From contig JAJYOK010000021.1 of assembly GCA_021796215.1 (NCBI GenBank), positions 1 through 51,638 on the forward strand: a stretch of 51,638 nucleotides of DNA, given 5' to 3'. The translations under genes were made by a program, and so were the position numbers. The notes below the pieces were generated by a model. It saw only the letters and a list, made by a program, of their open reading frames with translations. It had not been told where the DNA came from and made no database searches. The DNA comes from Bacteroidota bacterium (GTDB lineage: Bacteria > Bacteroidota > Ignavibacteria > UBA10030 > UBA8401). The stretch's first letter is position 1, and the number at the start of each line of letters is the position of its first letter. Positions 25,107 to 32,015 of the stretch are shown one piece after another.

Positions 25107-25805
25107 CTATAGCTCTTTGATATTCTTAAAAAGCAACGTTAGCTTATCTTCCGTTGCCCTAAAACCCGTTCCGTGATTTCTTGCCGAAGTTCCTTTGTCG
25201 TGAAGCCGCAAGTCAACAAGAATATTTCCCGCAATAAGCTGATTATGAATAATGCTCACTGACGTTTCAGTCAACACCTGTGCACGGTCGTACTTAAACC
25301 ATTCCGTATCTCCGCGCATTTCGCTGAACGCACTGACAAGCACCAAACCCGGAACCTTTTGCATAAACCGTTTCGTCAATGTTTCCAACTCCCATTCTGC
25401 AACAACCTCGCCCGAAATATGTCGCACCGAAATTATGGCATCGTCAACATACAACAGCAAGCCCATGCTGTTTGGCGTGCGCGCCATAGTAAAATACATT
25501 CCCAATCTTCCGTTCTCATCTTTGGTGCCGTATTTCTTGATGGCGGCAAGCGGTTTCATCTTCCACGCTTTTCTGTTAAAAGTAAACAATGTGATCATGG
25601 AAGCTGAGCCGATGCGGTGAGCTTTTAATTCCACCGTTCCTAAATCGGGCAGAGCCACATTATTTTCTTTCATGCCGATAAGCTGTTCAAGCGTTTGTCC
25701 TACACCTGTCGGTCCCTTCCTCTTCGACTTCACCCACCCCTTTTCTTTTACTTTCTCAAACCTTGTTTTGAATTGTTCTATGGTAAGCTGTCTGTGTTTT
25801 GGCAT
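25107..25805 (-). CDS. MvaI/BcnI-family restriction endonuclease
   Basis: The 232-residue protein matches the MvaI/BcnI family of small monomeric type II restriction enzymes. The conserved block GPTGVGQTLEQLIGMKENN (31-49) is followed by the nuclease motif PDLGTVELK (Pro53, Asp54, Glu59, Lys61), a PD-x4-E-x-K signature, then AHRIGSASMITLFT. Family members cut at CCNGG-type sites and nick strands one at a time; the exact site here is unknown. The endonuclease gene comes first and the methylase second, with no gap. There is no C-protein gene, so control must come from the promoter or translation. Confidence 0.85.
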   Translation of the reverse strand: MPKHRQLTIEQFKTRFEKVKEKGWVKSKRKGPTGVGQTLEQLIGMKENNVALPDLGTVELKAHRIGSASMITLFTFNRKAWKMKPLAAIKKYGTKDENGRLGMYFTMARTPNSMGLLLYVDDAIISVRHISGEVVAEWELETLTKRFMQKVPGLVLVSAFSEMRGDTEWFKYDRAQVLTETSVSIIHNQLIAGNILVDLRLHDKGTSARNHGTGFRATEDKLTLLFKNIKEL

Positions 25806-25959
25806 GAAATATTTTCTCTGTTAGTTTTCGACTGCAATAATGTAGCAAATAATTTTGAAATGAGATAGAAGTTTTCATCTTGCTCTCAACGCCATGTTGC
25901 GAACGTTAACCTGCAACACTCCGCTTCAACCGCCAACTTGAGCAGCCCATCAAGGCGCA

Positions 25960-26346
25960 TCAATCCATAATTTTTAAGGAGTCCACGTTTATTTTCAATG
26001 CGTAATCAACAGCATTGCCAAACATCCAAGGTACCGCAATAGAGTCGAGGATTCCAAATGCCCGCACACGACGATTAAGATAAGAAGAATCAAGCACCGA
26101 CGACAGATAAATGGAAAATCCGGTGTCAGACATTGTAGAAGGAGAAATCCATTTGCTGCTGATCAACTGGGGACCTGGCGGAAATGGGTGCTCAACTGTT
26201 CCTCCACCAACAAAATAAAGGGCGGTCCCTTCGACAATCACTTGGGTGGCACCAGCCGACGACGAATCATTGTTCGGCGTTGTCGGCTCACTTTTTCATC
26301 CCGTCAGCATCGAAACGATCAACGTGAAGACAGCCAGTATTTTCAT
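25960..26346 (-). pseudogene. Small lipoprotein gene with UGA at the lipobox Cys codon
   Basis: From the ATG at 26346 (AGGA seven bases upstream) the frame reads MKILAVFTLIVSMLTG, then TGA at 26296-26298, then KSEPTTPNNDSSS and continues in the same frame for about 110 residues to a stop at 25960. The layout is a typical lipoprotein signal peptide in which residue 17 should be the lipidated Cys; TGC or TGT has become TGA. The remaining protein is a short beta-rich secreted domain of unknown function (VIVEGTALYFVGGGTVEHPFPPG). A restart at the GTG at 26241 has no ribosome site. It follows folD by about 40 bp. Nonsense mutation, sequencing error or recoding are all possible. Confidence 0.7.
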
Positions 26347-26384
26347 ATTCATTTCCTACTTTCTCATGTCGTCTTGCTGCTTTC

Positions 26385-27305
26385 TCAAGACGCTTGATAC
26401 ATTTCCGGGGCTGTTTGTCCGGCACGCGAGTAATACACATTCCCTCGTGCGGCTCGAAGCGTGTTCACCATCAGCATCGCAATCGTCATCGGTCCCACGC
26501 CTTTCGGCACAGGCGTAATTGCGCTGGCAATATCTTTCACCCGCTCGAAATCAACATCCCCAACAGTTCTGAATCCGGTTTTCGTCGAAGCATCCGCAAT
26601 TTTGTTGATGCCCACGTCAATCACCACGGCTCCCGGCTTTACCATCTCCGCTGTGATCGCGCGTGCTTTTCCGACGGCGGCAATAAGAATATCCGCCTGC
26701 TTTGTGTAATAGGAAATATCCGGCGCGGCAGTGTGCGCAACTGTAACAATCGCATTCGCCCATTCTTTTTTCTGCATCAATATCGCCGCAACCGGTTTGC
26801 CGACAATGTTGCTGCGTCCCACAATCACAACATGCTTGCCTGCCGGATTGATGCTGCTTCGTTTCAGCAATTCCCATATTCCTGCCGGCGTACAGGGAAG
26901 AAATCCTTTCAATCCGATCAGCATTCGTCCGACATTCACGGGATGAAAGCCGTCAACATCTTTTTCCGGCAGAATCGTCTCGATCACTTTCTGCTCGCTG
27001 ATGTGAGCCGGCAGCGGAAGCTGTGTGAGAATGCCGTGAATCTTCGGGTCGTTGTTGAATCCACGGATCATCTCCAGCACATCGTGTTCGGACACAGTTG
27101 CTGGAAGTTTTTCCGTCACGGAATAGAATCCGATTTCCTCGCACGCTTTCCCTTTGCTTTTCACGTACGACTGCGATGCCGGATTTTCTCCGACAAGAAT
27201 AAATGCAAGTCCCGGCGTAATGCCGCGTTCCGCTTTCAGCTTTTCCGCTTCCGCCTTGACTTCTTGTTTTATGTCTTCAGATATTTGTTTGCCGTCTATG
27301 ATCAT
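26385..27305 (-). CDS. folD: Bifunctional methylene-THF dehydrogenase / methenyl-THF cyclohydrolase
   Basis: The 306-residue protein is FolD, which makes 10-formyl-THF from 5,10-methylene-THF in one-carbon metabolism. Visible are YVKSKGKACEEIGF (catalytic Lys region), GILTQLPLPAHI, PEKDVDGFHP, PCTPAGIWELL, and the NADP-binding site VIVGRSNIVGKPVAAIL, with the end motif TPVPKGVGPMTIAML. The length is normal. Its start codon lies 6 bp beyond the inverted repeat of a GxxExxY cassette, so its leader and weak ribosome site come from the cassette end. Confidence 0.97.
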   Translation of the reverse strand: MIIDGKQISEDIKQEVKAEAEKLKAERGITPGLAFILVGENPASQSYVKSKGKACEEIGFYSVTEKLPATVSEHDVLEMIRGFNNDPKIHGILTQLPLPAHISEQKVIETILPEKDVDGFHPVNVGRMLIGLKGFLPCTPAGIWELLKRSSINPAGKHVVIVGRSNIVGKPVAAILMQKKEWANAIVTVAHTAAPDISYYTKQADILIAAVGKARAITAEMVKPGAVVIDVGINKIADASTKTGFRTVGDVDFERVKDIASAITPVPKGVGPMTIAMLMVNTLRAARGNVYYSRAGQTAPEMYQAS

Positions 27306-27311
27306 ATTTTA

Positions 27312-27766
27312 TCTCACGCAAAGACGCTAAGAGAACAAAGTATTATTTATTTTCTTCTAAACCATTAACTATTCGTTTAATGCCATCCTTAATCAACACC
27401 GAGCCAAAGTTAATTAGAATACCCAGACGCAGATCAGTCAATCGCAAATATGTCAAAAGTTGTTTCTTGTGAACTGGTAAAAGATTTTCTACCGACTTTA
27501 ATTCAATTATTACTTTTTTCTCAACCAAAACATCTATCCGATATAAGGAGGAAAATTTTTTCCCTTCGAAAATGAGCGGCAGGTCTACTTCGGTTTCTAT
27601 AAATAAACCGCGTTCTCGTAATTTGTAAACCATAAGCTCCTGATAAACAGATTCGAGCAAACCTGGACCCAGAGCTGAATGCAAATGAAATGCAACATCA
27701 ACAACGGTATTTGCAATCTGATTTTCATTCATACTATACTTTACATCTTCGCGTCTTTGCGTGAGA
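27312..27766 (-). mobile_element. 455-bp GxxExxY cassette with inverted terminal repeats
   Basis: TCTCACGCAAAGACGCTAAG (27312-27331) and CTTCGCGTCTTTGCGTGAGA (27747-27766) are inverted repeats that match at 19 of 20 positions. They enclose one gene, a PD-(D/E)XK-type GxxExxY protein, with 11 and 14 bp of spacer. The cassette sits just 5 bp after the stop of the ymdB-like gene and 6 bp before folD. The form suggests a small mobile unit; no transposase is encoded. Confidence 0.6.
27343..27732 (-). CDS. GxxExxY protein (PD-(D/E)XK nuclease superfamily)
   Basis: The 129-residue protein has the family signature GPGLLESVYQE (GxxExxY), the motif YRIDVLVEKKVIIELKSVENL, where Asp and E-x-K form a PD-(D/E)XK-like site, and HKKQLLTYLRL near the end. 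The family (PDDEXK_3) is found mostly in Bacteroidota, Chloroflexi and other environmental genomes; its function is unknown. The gene is the only one in a cassette with inverted terminal repeats and is in the same orientation as its host genes. Its sequence is only moderately similar to the second copy at 31581, so the two were not made by a recent duplication. Confidence 0.9.
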   Translation of the reverse strand: MNENQIANTVVDVAFHLHSALGPGLLESVYQELMVYKLRERGLFIETEVDLPLIFEGKKFSSLYRIDVLVEKKVIIELKSVENLLPVHKKQLLTYLRLTDLRLGILINFGSVLIKDGIKRIVNGLEENK

Positions 27767-27770
27767 AAAG

Positions 27771-28562
27771 TCAGAATTTGGGAAAAATAATCTGTTCAAT
27801 TTTCACTGCTTTCCCGGTTTCAACTTCCACCTCGATTGCTACGCCGCAGAGATGGACATCATGCGATGCAACTTCGTACTTGTGCGGCGTTTGTTTAATG
27901 AAACGCGCGAGCGCCTGTTCCTTCTTCATGCCAAGCACGGAATCGTACGGTCCCGACATTCCCACATCCGTAATATATGCCGTGCCGCGCGGAAGAATGC
28001 GCGCATCGGCGGTCGGCGTGTGCGTATGCGTGCCGATCACCGCACTGACTCTGCCGTCAACATACCATCCCATCGCCATCTTTTCCGCTGTTGCCTCGGC
28101 GTGAAAATCAATGACACAAATTTTCGTCTGCTCGTTGATCTTCGTCAGCGCCCAATCCGCCATCCTGAACGGATCGTCCAGCGCCTGCATGAATGTGCGT
28201 CCCTGCAAATTAATGACGCCGACTTTTACTTCAGGAAGTTCGTACACCACAAAACCGTTGCCGCCGTTTTCACGCGGGTAATTTAGCGGGCGGAGGATAT
28301 TCCTGTTGCCGCCGAGCACTTTTCTGGAATCCCATCGGTCCCACACATGATTGCCGGTGGTGACAACGTGAGCGCCAAGAGCAAATAATGCTTTTGCATC
28401 TTCTTCGGAAATGCCTTTGCCTTCAGTGAGATTTTCTCCGTTGATGATGCAAAAATCTGCGTGATGCTTTTCGACAAGATTCTTAAAAAGTGTGGAGGTA
28501 AGTTCGAGTCCCGGCTTTCCGATAATATCGCCGATAAAAAGAATGTTCAAACGGTTAGACAA
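27771..28562 (-). CDS. YmdB-like metallophosphoesterase (TIGR00282 family)
   Basis: The 263-residue protein has the calcineurin-like metal sites LFIGDIIGKPG, INGENLTEGKG, TTGNHVWDR, DFHAEATAEKMAMGWY and VIGTHTHTPTAD. These match the TIGR00282/YmdB family, which hydrolyses 2',3'-cyclic nucleotides and in Bacillus affects biofilm and sporulation. Its length is that of the family. It was probably directly upstream of folD before the GxxExxY cassette came between them; the stop codon is 5 bp from the cassette end. Confidence 0.92.
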   Translation of the reverse strand: MSNRLNILFIGDIIGKPGLELTSTLFKNLVEKHHADFCIINGENLTEGKGISEEDAKALFALGAHVVTTGNHVWDRWDSRKVLGGNRNILRPLNYPRENGGNGFVVYELPEVKVGVINLQGRTFMQALDDPFRMADWALTKINEQTKICVIDFHAEATAEKMAMGWYVDGRVSAVIGTHTHTPTADARILPRGTAYITDVGMSGPYDSVLGMKKEQALARFIKQTPHKYEVASHDVHLCGVAIEVEVETGKAVKIEQIIFPKF

Positions 28563-28597
28563 TGGGATTTCCTTTGTGTCTGATGGATGAGTAATTG

Positions 28598-28755
28598 ATG
28601 TTACGCAAAAACCGGAACAGCGTCATTCCCGAATATTCTCATCGGGAATCTCATTGTGCACCTGCATTAAAACTGGATTCCCACCGCAGTTTATCCTGCT
28701 GTAAGCCTGCTTGCCGGCGGGCGGACGGGAATGACAATGCTTTTGTGCTTTTTAC
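28598..28755. repeat. Dispersed repeat-like spacer with hairpins
   Basis: Starts with ATGTTACGCAAA, the same 11-12 bp as the end of the element at 16328. It contains GTCATTCCCGA...TCGGGAAT and a stem with TGCTTGCCGGCGGGC, and ends near CGGGAATGACAATGC. Similar ATTCCCG motifs occur at 21583. It fills the gap between ymdB-like and beta-propeller genes. Probably one or more non-autonomous repeat elements. Confidence 0.5.
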
Positions 28756-28807
28756 GGTTCAATTAAATATAGAGGAAATTTGATTGAAAGAAAAGGCGTA
28801 CACACGT

Positions 28808-29800
28808 TCACTGCTGCACGCGGTAGATGCGCAGCTCGGCATTATGACTTCCTTCACGCGGGACAGCAAGAATAAATTCATTCAGCGAAGGCACGAACAG
28901 CGACGTCCGCGCTCCAGGCGCAGTTGGAATTTTTGTGTCGCGGATATACTGGCCGCTGTCCTGCTGGTGAAACACATCAATAAAACCTTCGCCGCAGGAG
29001 ACATAAATTCTTTTCAAAGCAGCGTCATAATAAATATCGTCGGCATCATCGCTGCATTCAAGAGAAGAAATTATTTTCCCCGAATCGGTACTCATCACCA
29101 CGAGGCGTGGCGGATCGCGCGTTCCGATGAACAAGCGGCTGCCTTTGTCGTCAATCGCCATCGGAAAATTTCCCGATAAACTGTCAAGCTGCCATGCTGC
29201 GAGAACCGAAGCCGGCGCATCCCAATCAACCACTGCAATCTCGTGCTGTGCAGGAATGTTCACATACATTCTGTTGCTCGCCCTGTCAAGCTGAAACGAT
29301 TCCGGATGGCCCGGCAGCGAAACCTGTGCCGTAACAATTCCCTTTCCTAAATCGAGTGCAGCAACGCCGCCGTTTCCATATCCGACGTACACCGTTCTCG
29401 ATCCTCTTATACGGCGAACATTGTCGGCGTCATTTTGTAAATTGATGCTCTGCACAAAACCGTACGAATCGCCGTCAATCAACATGCAATTTCCATTGCC
29501 GCCGTTGGCGACAACAATCAATTTCATTTCAGGAACGAACGCAACGCCTTGCGGTTCAGAAAAGCCTTTGAAGCTCCGCACCACTGTTCCGCTGTGAAGA
29601 TTGACAACTTCCAGAGAGTTATTCCCGAGCGCGGCGATAAAGAGCCGCATCGTTTCCGCATCAATATCCATGTGATCAATTCGCCCGGCAACGTTCGGCA
29701 GCGGAATCGTCTGAATCAGTTGAAGCGGCGACCTGGCGTTCTGCGCGAATGCACTCATTACACTACAGCACAACAGCATGGCGATCAACGTGTTCTTCAT
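28808..29800 (-). CDS. Secreted YncE-like beta-propeller protein
   Basis: The 330-residue protein begins with a Sec signal peptide (MKNTLIAMLLCCSVMSAFAQ). The rest has repeating blades with patterns such as GRIDHMDIDAETMRLFIAALGNNSLEVVN, SRTVYVGYGNGGVAALDLGKG and ASNRMYVNIPAQHEIAVVDW, typical of YVTN/YncE seven-blade propellers. Such proteins are periplasmic or secreted and often bind partners rather than catalyse. It has no other obvious motif. A terminator for the upstream toxin operon lies between, so it is likely transcribed alone. Confidence 0.85.
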   Translation of the reverse strand: MKNTLIAMLLCCSVMSAFAQNARSPLQLIQTIPLPNVAGRIDHMDIDAETMRLFIAALGNNSLEVVNLHSGTVVRSFKGFSEPQGVAFVPEMKLIVVANGGNGNCMLIDGDSYGFVQSINLQNDADNVRRIRGSRTVYVGYGNGGVAALDLGKGIVTAQVSLPGHPESFQLDRASNRMYVNIPAQHEIAVVDWDAPASVLAAWQLDSLSGNFPMAIDDKGSRLFIGTRDPPRLVVMSTDSGKIISSLECSDDADDIYYDAALKRIYVSCGEGFIDVFHQQDSGQYIRDTKIPTAPGARTSLFVPSLNEFILAVPREGSHNAELRIYRVQQ

Positions 29801-29818
29801 AAGGCTTCATCTAAAATG

Positions 29819-29853
29819 AAAAAAGGTATCCCCGCAAATCAGGATACCTTTTT
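29819..29853 (-). terminator. Intrinsic terminator behind the toxin-antitoxin genes
   Basis: AAAAAAGGTATCC pairs with GGATACCTTTTT around a 10-nt loop. Read on the minus strand it ends in a run of U, directly after the antitoxin-like gene. It would also work on the plus strand. Confidence 0.85.
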
Positions 29854-29898
29854 AACTATTGATTATCGTCTTTTTCAAAGTGGAATTTCCGGCGGCCA

Positions 29899-30132
29899 TT
29901 AAACCCGATCCGTAAGATGCTGCTCGACAATCTTGTTCACCCACTTATGATAGTTTTTCACGTGTTGCTTCCGTGCAGCATTCTTAAGTTTCTCTGCTGT
30001 TTTCGGTGTCAAAAACACCGGAACTGATTTCTTAGGGTGAACCAGAACAGGTTTTGTCCACTTGCTATCATCATTTGCCTCGGAGACAACAATAGCATCT
30101 ATCTCTTGCTCGGACAGCTTTTTTGATTTCAT
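29899..30132 (-). CDS. Probable antitoxin of BrnT-like pair
   Basis: I start at the ATG at 30132 (77 residues, MKSKKLSEQEIDAIV), which has GGGAT upstream; a start at 30147 has no ribosome site. The second half, SVPVFLTPKTAEKLKNAARKQHVKNYHKWVNKIVEQHL, looks like a ribbon-helix-helix-type DNA-binding domain, as in antitoxins. Its start is 3 bp after the stop of the BrnT-like toxin gene. Gene order toxin-then-antitoxin is the usual one for brnTA. The antitoxin would bind the toxin and repress the operon. Confidence 0.65.
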   Translation of the reverse strand: MKSKKLSEQEIDAIVVSEANDDSKWTKPVLVHPKKSVPVFLTPKTAEKLKNAARKQHVKNYHKWVNKIVEQHLTDRV

Positions 30133-30134
30133 AC

Positions 30135-30383
30135 TTATATATCCCATCCTGTAATTATTCTTACAATTTTATTTGGCTTCAGTTGAAAAATAATTTTCAA
30201 TTTTCTGCCGCCGTTTGTCCGCCCAATAAGCACATAACGGTCTTTAAATGATTTATTGCGACGGGCTTCAAAAGTATTAAAGAATGTTTCTATTGCTTCT
30301 TCATACGTTAAATTATGCTCAGATAATTTATCAGCTACAAAGTCATATTCAATATCCGACGGTGTAAAGTTACGCCAGTTCAT
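30135..30383 (-). CDS. BrnT-like ribonuclease toxin
   Basis: The 82-residue protein resembles BrnT toxins (RelE-like fold ribonucleases): DKLSEHNLTYEEAIETFFNTF corresponds to the family's 'KHG-x-x-FEEA' helix, and DRYVLIGRTNGGRKLKIIF then VRIITGWDI match the 'R-IG-x3-GR-L' and 'RIIS-R' strands. The classical His of the helix is retained as EHN. It lies 3 bp behind ispG and 2 bp before its antitoxin-like partner, so it may be co-transcribed with an essential gene. Assignment is by pattern and is moderately sure. Confidence 0.65.
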   Translation of the reverse strand: MNWRNFTPSDIEYDFVADKLSEHNLTYEEAIETFFNTFEARRNKSFKDRYVLIGRTNGGRKLKIIFQLKPNKIVRIITGWDI

Positions 30384-30386
30384 TCA

Positions 30387-31535
30387 TCAGTTTTCCGGCT
30401 GAAACTTTGCAACTTCTTCTAACACGGTTGAAACAATCTCGCTTTCTTTCACGCGCTTGATCATTTCTCCTTTGCGATATAAAATGGCAACGCCTTTCCC
30501 TGCGGCGATGCCGATATCAGCTTCGCTCGCTTCACCGGGGCCATTGACGACACAGCCAAGCACAGCAATCTTCACCGGTTTTTTCACGCCTTGCAGTTTT
30601 TCTTCAAGCTGACGCATGATGCTGAAAAGGTCAACTTCAAGCCTGCCGCATGTCGGGCAGGCGATGAGTTCAATGTTGCGCGATGCAAGTCCGAGTGAGC
30701 GGAGAATTTCTTTTCCTACAAGCACTTCCTGCACCGGTTCATCGGTGAGAGAGACGCGGATCGTGTCGCCGATTCCTTCGGACAGCAATGTGCCGATGCC
30801 GATTGCCGATTTGATCGTGCCGACACGCGTGAGTCCTGCTTCCGTTACGCCGAGATGAAGCGGGATATCCGTTCGCGCTGCGACGAGCCGGTACGCTTCG
30901 ATCATCAACCGCACGTCGGTGGATTTTACGGAAATGATTACATCTTTGAAATTAAATTCATCGCAAATCTCGACGTGGCGCATTGCGCTTTCATAAAGCG
31001 CTTCGGCTGTCGGGTAGCCGTGTTTCTCAAGAATATCTTCTTCTAATGAACCGGAGTTCACGCCGATGCGAATGGGAATGCCACGGTCTTTCGCCGCAGT
31101 CAGCACTTCACGGATACGGTCTTTCGAGCCAATATTGCCGGGATTAATGCGCACCTTTGCAACGCCCGCCTGAATTGCTTTCAGAGCAAAAATATGATTG
31201 AAATGAATGTCGGCAACAATCGGCACCGGCGACTGACGGACAATTTCCGCCATGGCTTCAGCCGCTTCTTTATCGTTCACCGTTACACGGACAATATCGC
31301 ATCCTTCATCAGCGGCATCGCGAACTTGCTTCACAGTTCCGGCAATGTCGTCCGTTTTCGTTTTCGTCATCGTTTGCACAGAAATCGGTGCGCCGCCTCC
31401 GACTTTCACGTTACCGATAGAAACCTGGCGTGTTTTTCTACGCACTCCGACTTTGTAATTGACATGGGGACCGGCATCGGTGATCGGTTGAAAACCCCCT
31501 TGGGGCTGCTCAAGAACTGGTAATAAATTTTCCAT
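30387..31535 (-). CDS. ispG: 4-hydroxy-3-methylbut-2-enyl-diphosphate synthase
   Basis: The 382-residue protein is IspG (GcpE), the [4Fe-4S] enzyme of the non-mevalonate isoprenoid pathway that makes HMBPP from MEcPP. The N-terminal TIM-barrel shows SVQTMTKTKTDDI and IVADIHFNHIFALKA. The C-terminal cluster domain has the Cys residues of LIACPTCGRLEVD and AVLGCVVNGPGEASEADIG. It lacks the extra middle domain found in plant and some bacterial forms. AAAAGG lies before the ATG. A GxxExxY cassette is inserted directly upstream. Confidence 0.97.
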   Translation of the reverse strand: MENLLPVLEQPQGGFQPITDAGPHVNYKVGVRRKTRQVSIGNVKVGGGAPISVQTMTKTKTDDIAGTVKQVRDAADEGCDIVRVTVNDKEAAEAMAEIVRQSPVPIVADIHFNHIFALKAIQAGVAKVRINPGNIGSKDRIREVLTAAKDRGIPIRIGVNSGSLEEDILEKHGYPTAEALYESAMRHVEICDEFNFKDVIISVKSTDVRLMIEAYRLVAARTDIPLHLGVTEAGLTRVGTIKSAIGIGTLLSEGIGDTIRVSLTDEPVQEVLVGKEILRSLGLASRNIELIACPTCGRLEVDLFSIMRQLEEKLQGVKKPVKIAVLGCVVNGPGEASEADIGIAAGKGVAILYRKGEMIKRVKESEIVSTVLEEVAKFQPEN

Positions 31536-31546
31536 AGACCTTTTAA

Positions 31547-32015
31547 GATTAAACGCTGAGTTGCAGAGACGCTGATGAATTTATTCAAGCAATTTATTTA
31601 CTTTTCTACGAATCCCTTGTTTCAATATCGGTACATTAAAATTGATCAATAAACCTATACGCTTATCTGCAAGTTTTAAATATGTTACAAGCTGTACTTC
31701 GTGAACCGGAAGAAGAATTTCGACGGCTTTTAATTCAACAACAATTTCCTTTCCGACCAAAATATCTATGAAAAATTCTTTGTCTAATTTTTCACCCTTG
31801 TAATAAATTGGAAGTTGAAGTTGCTGTTCAACAAAAAGCTCTCGTTTCTTTAATTCTTTTACTAAACACGCTTCATAAACCGATTCAAGAAGGCCGGGAC
31901 CTAATTCCCGATGAACATCAATCGCCCCGGCAATAATTTTCTCCGTAAGTTTATCATACTTCGCTTTTGTCATATTCAAAAAGTATCTCAGCGCCTCGGT
32001 GTCTCCGCGTTCATC
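31547..32015 (-). mobile_element. Second GxxExxY cassette with imperfect inverted repeats
   Basis: The left end (31547-31581, core ACGCTGAG...CAGAGACGCTGA) and the right end read in reverse (from 32015, core ACGCGGAG...CCGAGGCGCTGA) match at about 24 of 34 positions with one gap. Between them lies only a GxxExxY gene. The right end overlaps the stop codon of the rhomboid gene, and the left end lies 12 bp from the ispG start. Confidence 0.5.
31581..31973 (-). CDS. GxxExxY protein, second copy (PD-(D/E)XK nuclease superfamily)
   Basis: I start at the ATG at 31973 (MTKAKYDKLTEKII, 130 residues) rather than the in-frame TTG at 31979. The signature GPGLLESVYEA and the site IDILVGKEIVVELKAVEIL with Asp and E-x-K are clear, followed by HEVQLVTYLKLADKRIGLLINF. 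It shares the family core with the copy at 27343 but differs over much of its length. It sits alone in its cassette between rhomboid and ispG. Function unknown; nuclease activity is inferred from the fold only. Confidence 0.9.
   Translation of the reverse strand: MTKAKYDKLTEKIIAGAIDVHRELGPGLLESVYEACLVKELKKRELFVEQQLQLPIYYKGEKLDKEFFIDILVGKEIVVELKAVEILLPVHEVQLVTYLKLADKRIGLLINFNVPILKQGIRRKVNKLLE

Noticed and set aside
26394-27368. 324-codon plus-strand frame opposite folD
   Set aside because: Very rich in Arg, His and Cys, antisense to a clear folD gene, and it runs across the cassette end.
27312-32015. GxxExxY copies as a recent tandem duplication
   Set aside because: The two proteins differ over much of their length and have different end repeats, so they came separately.
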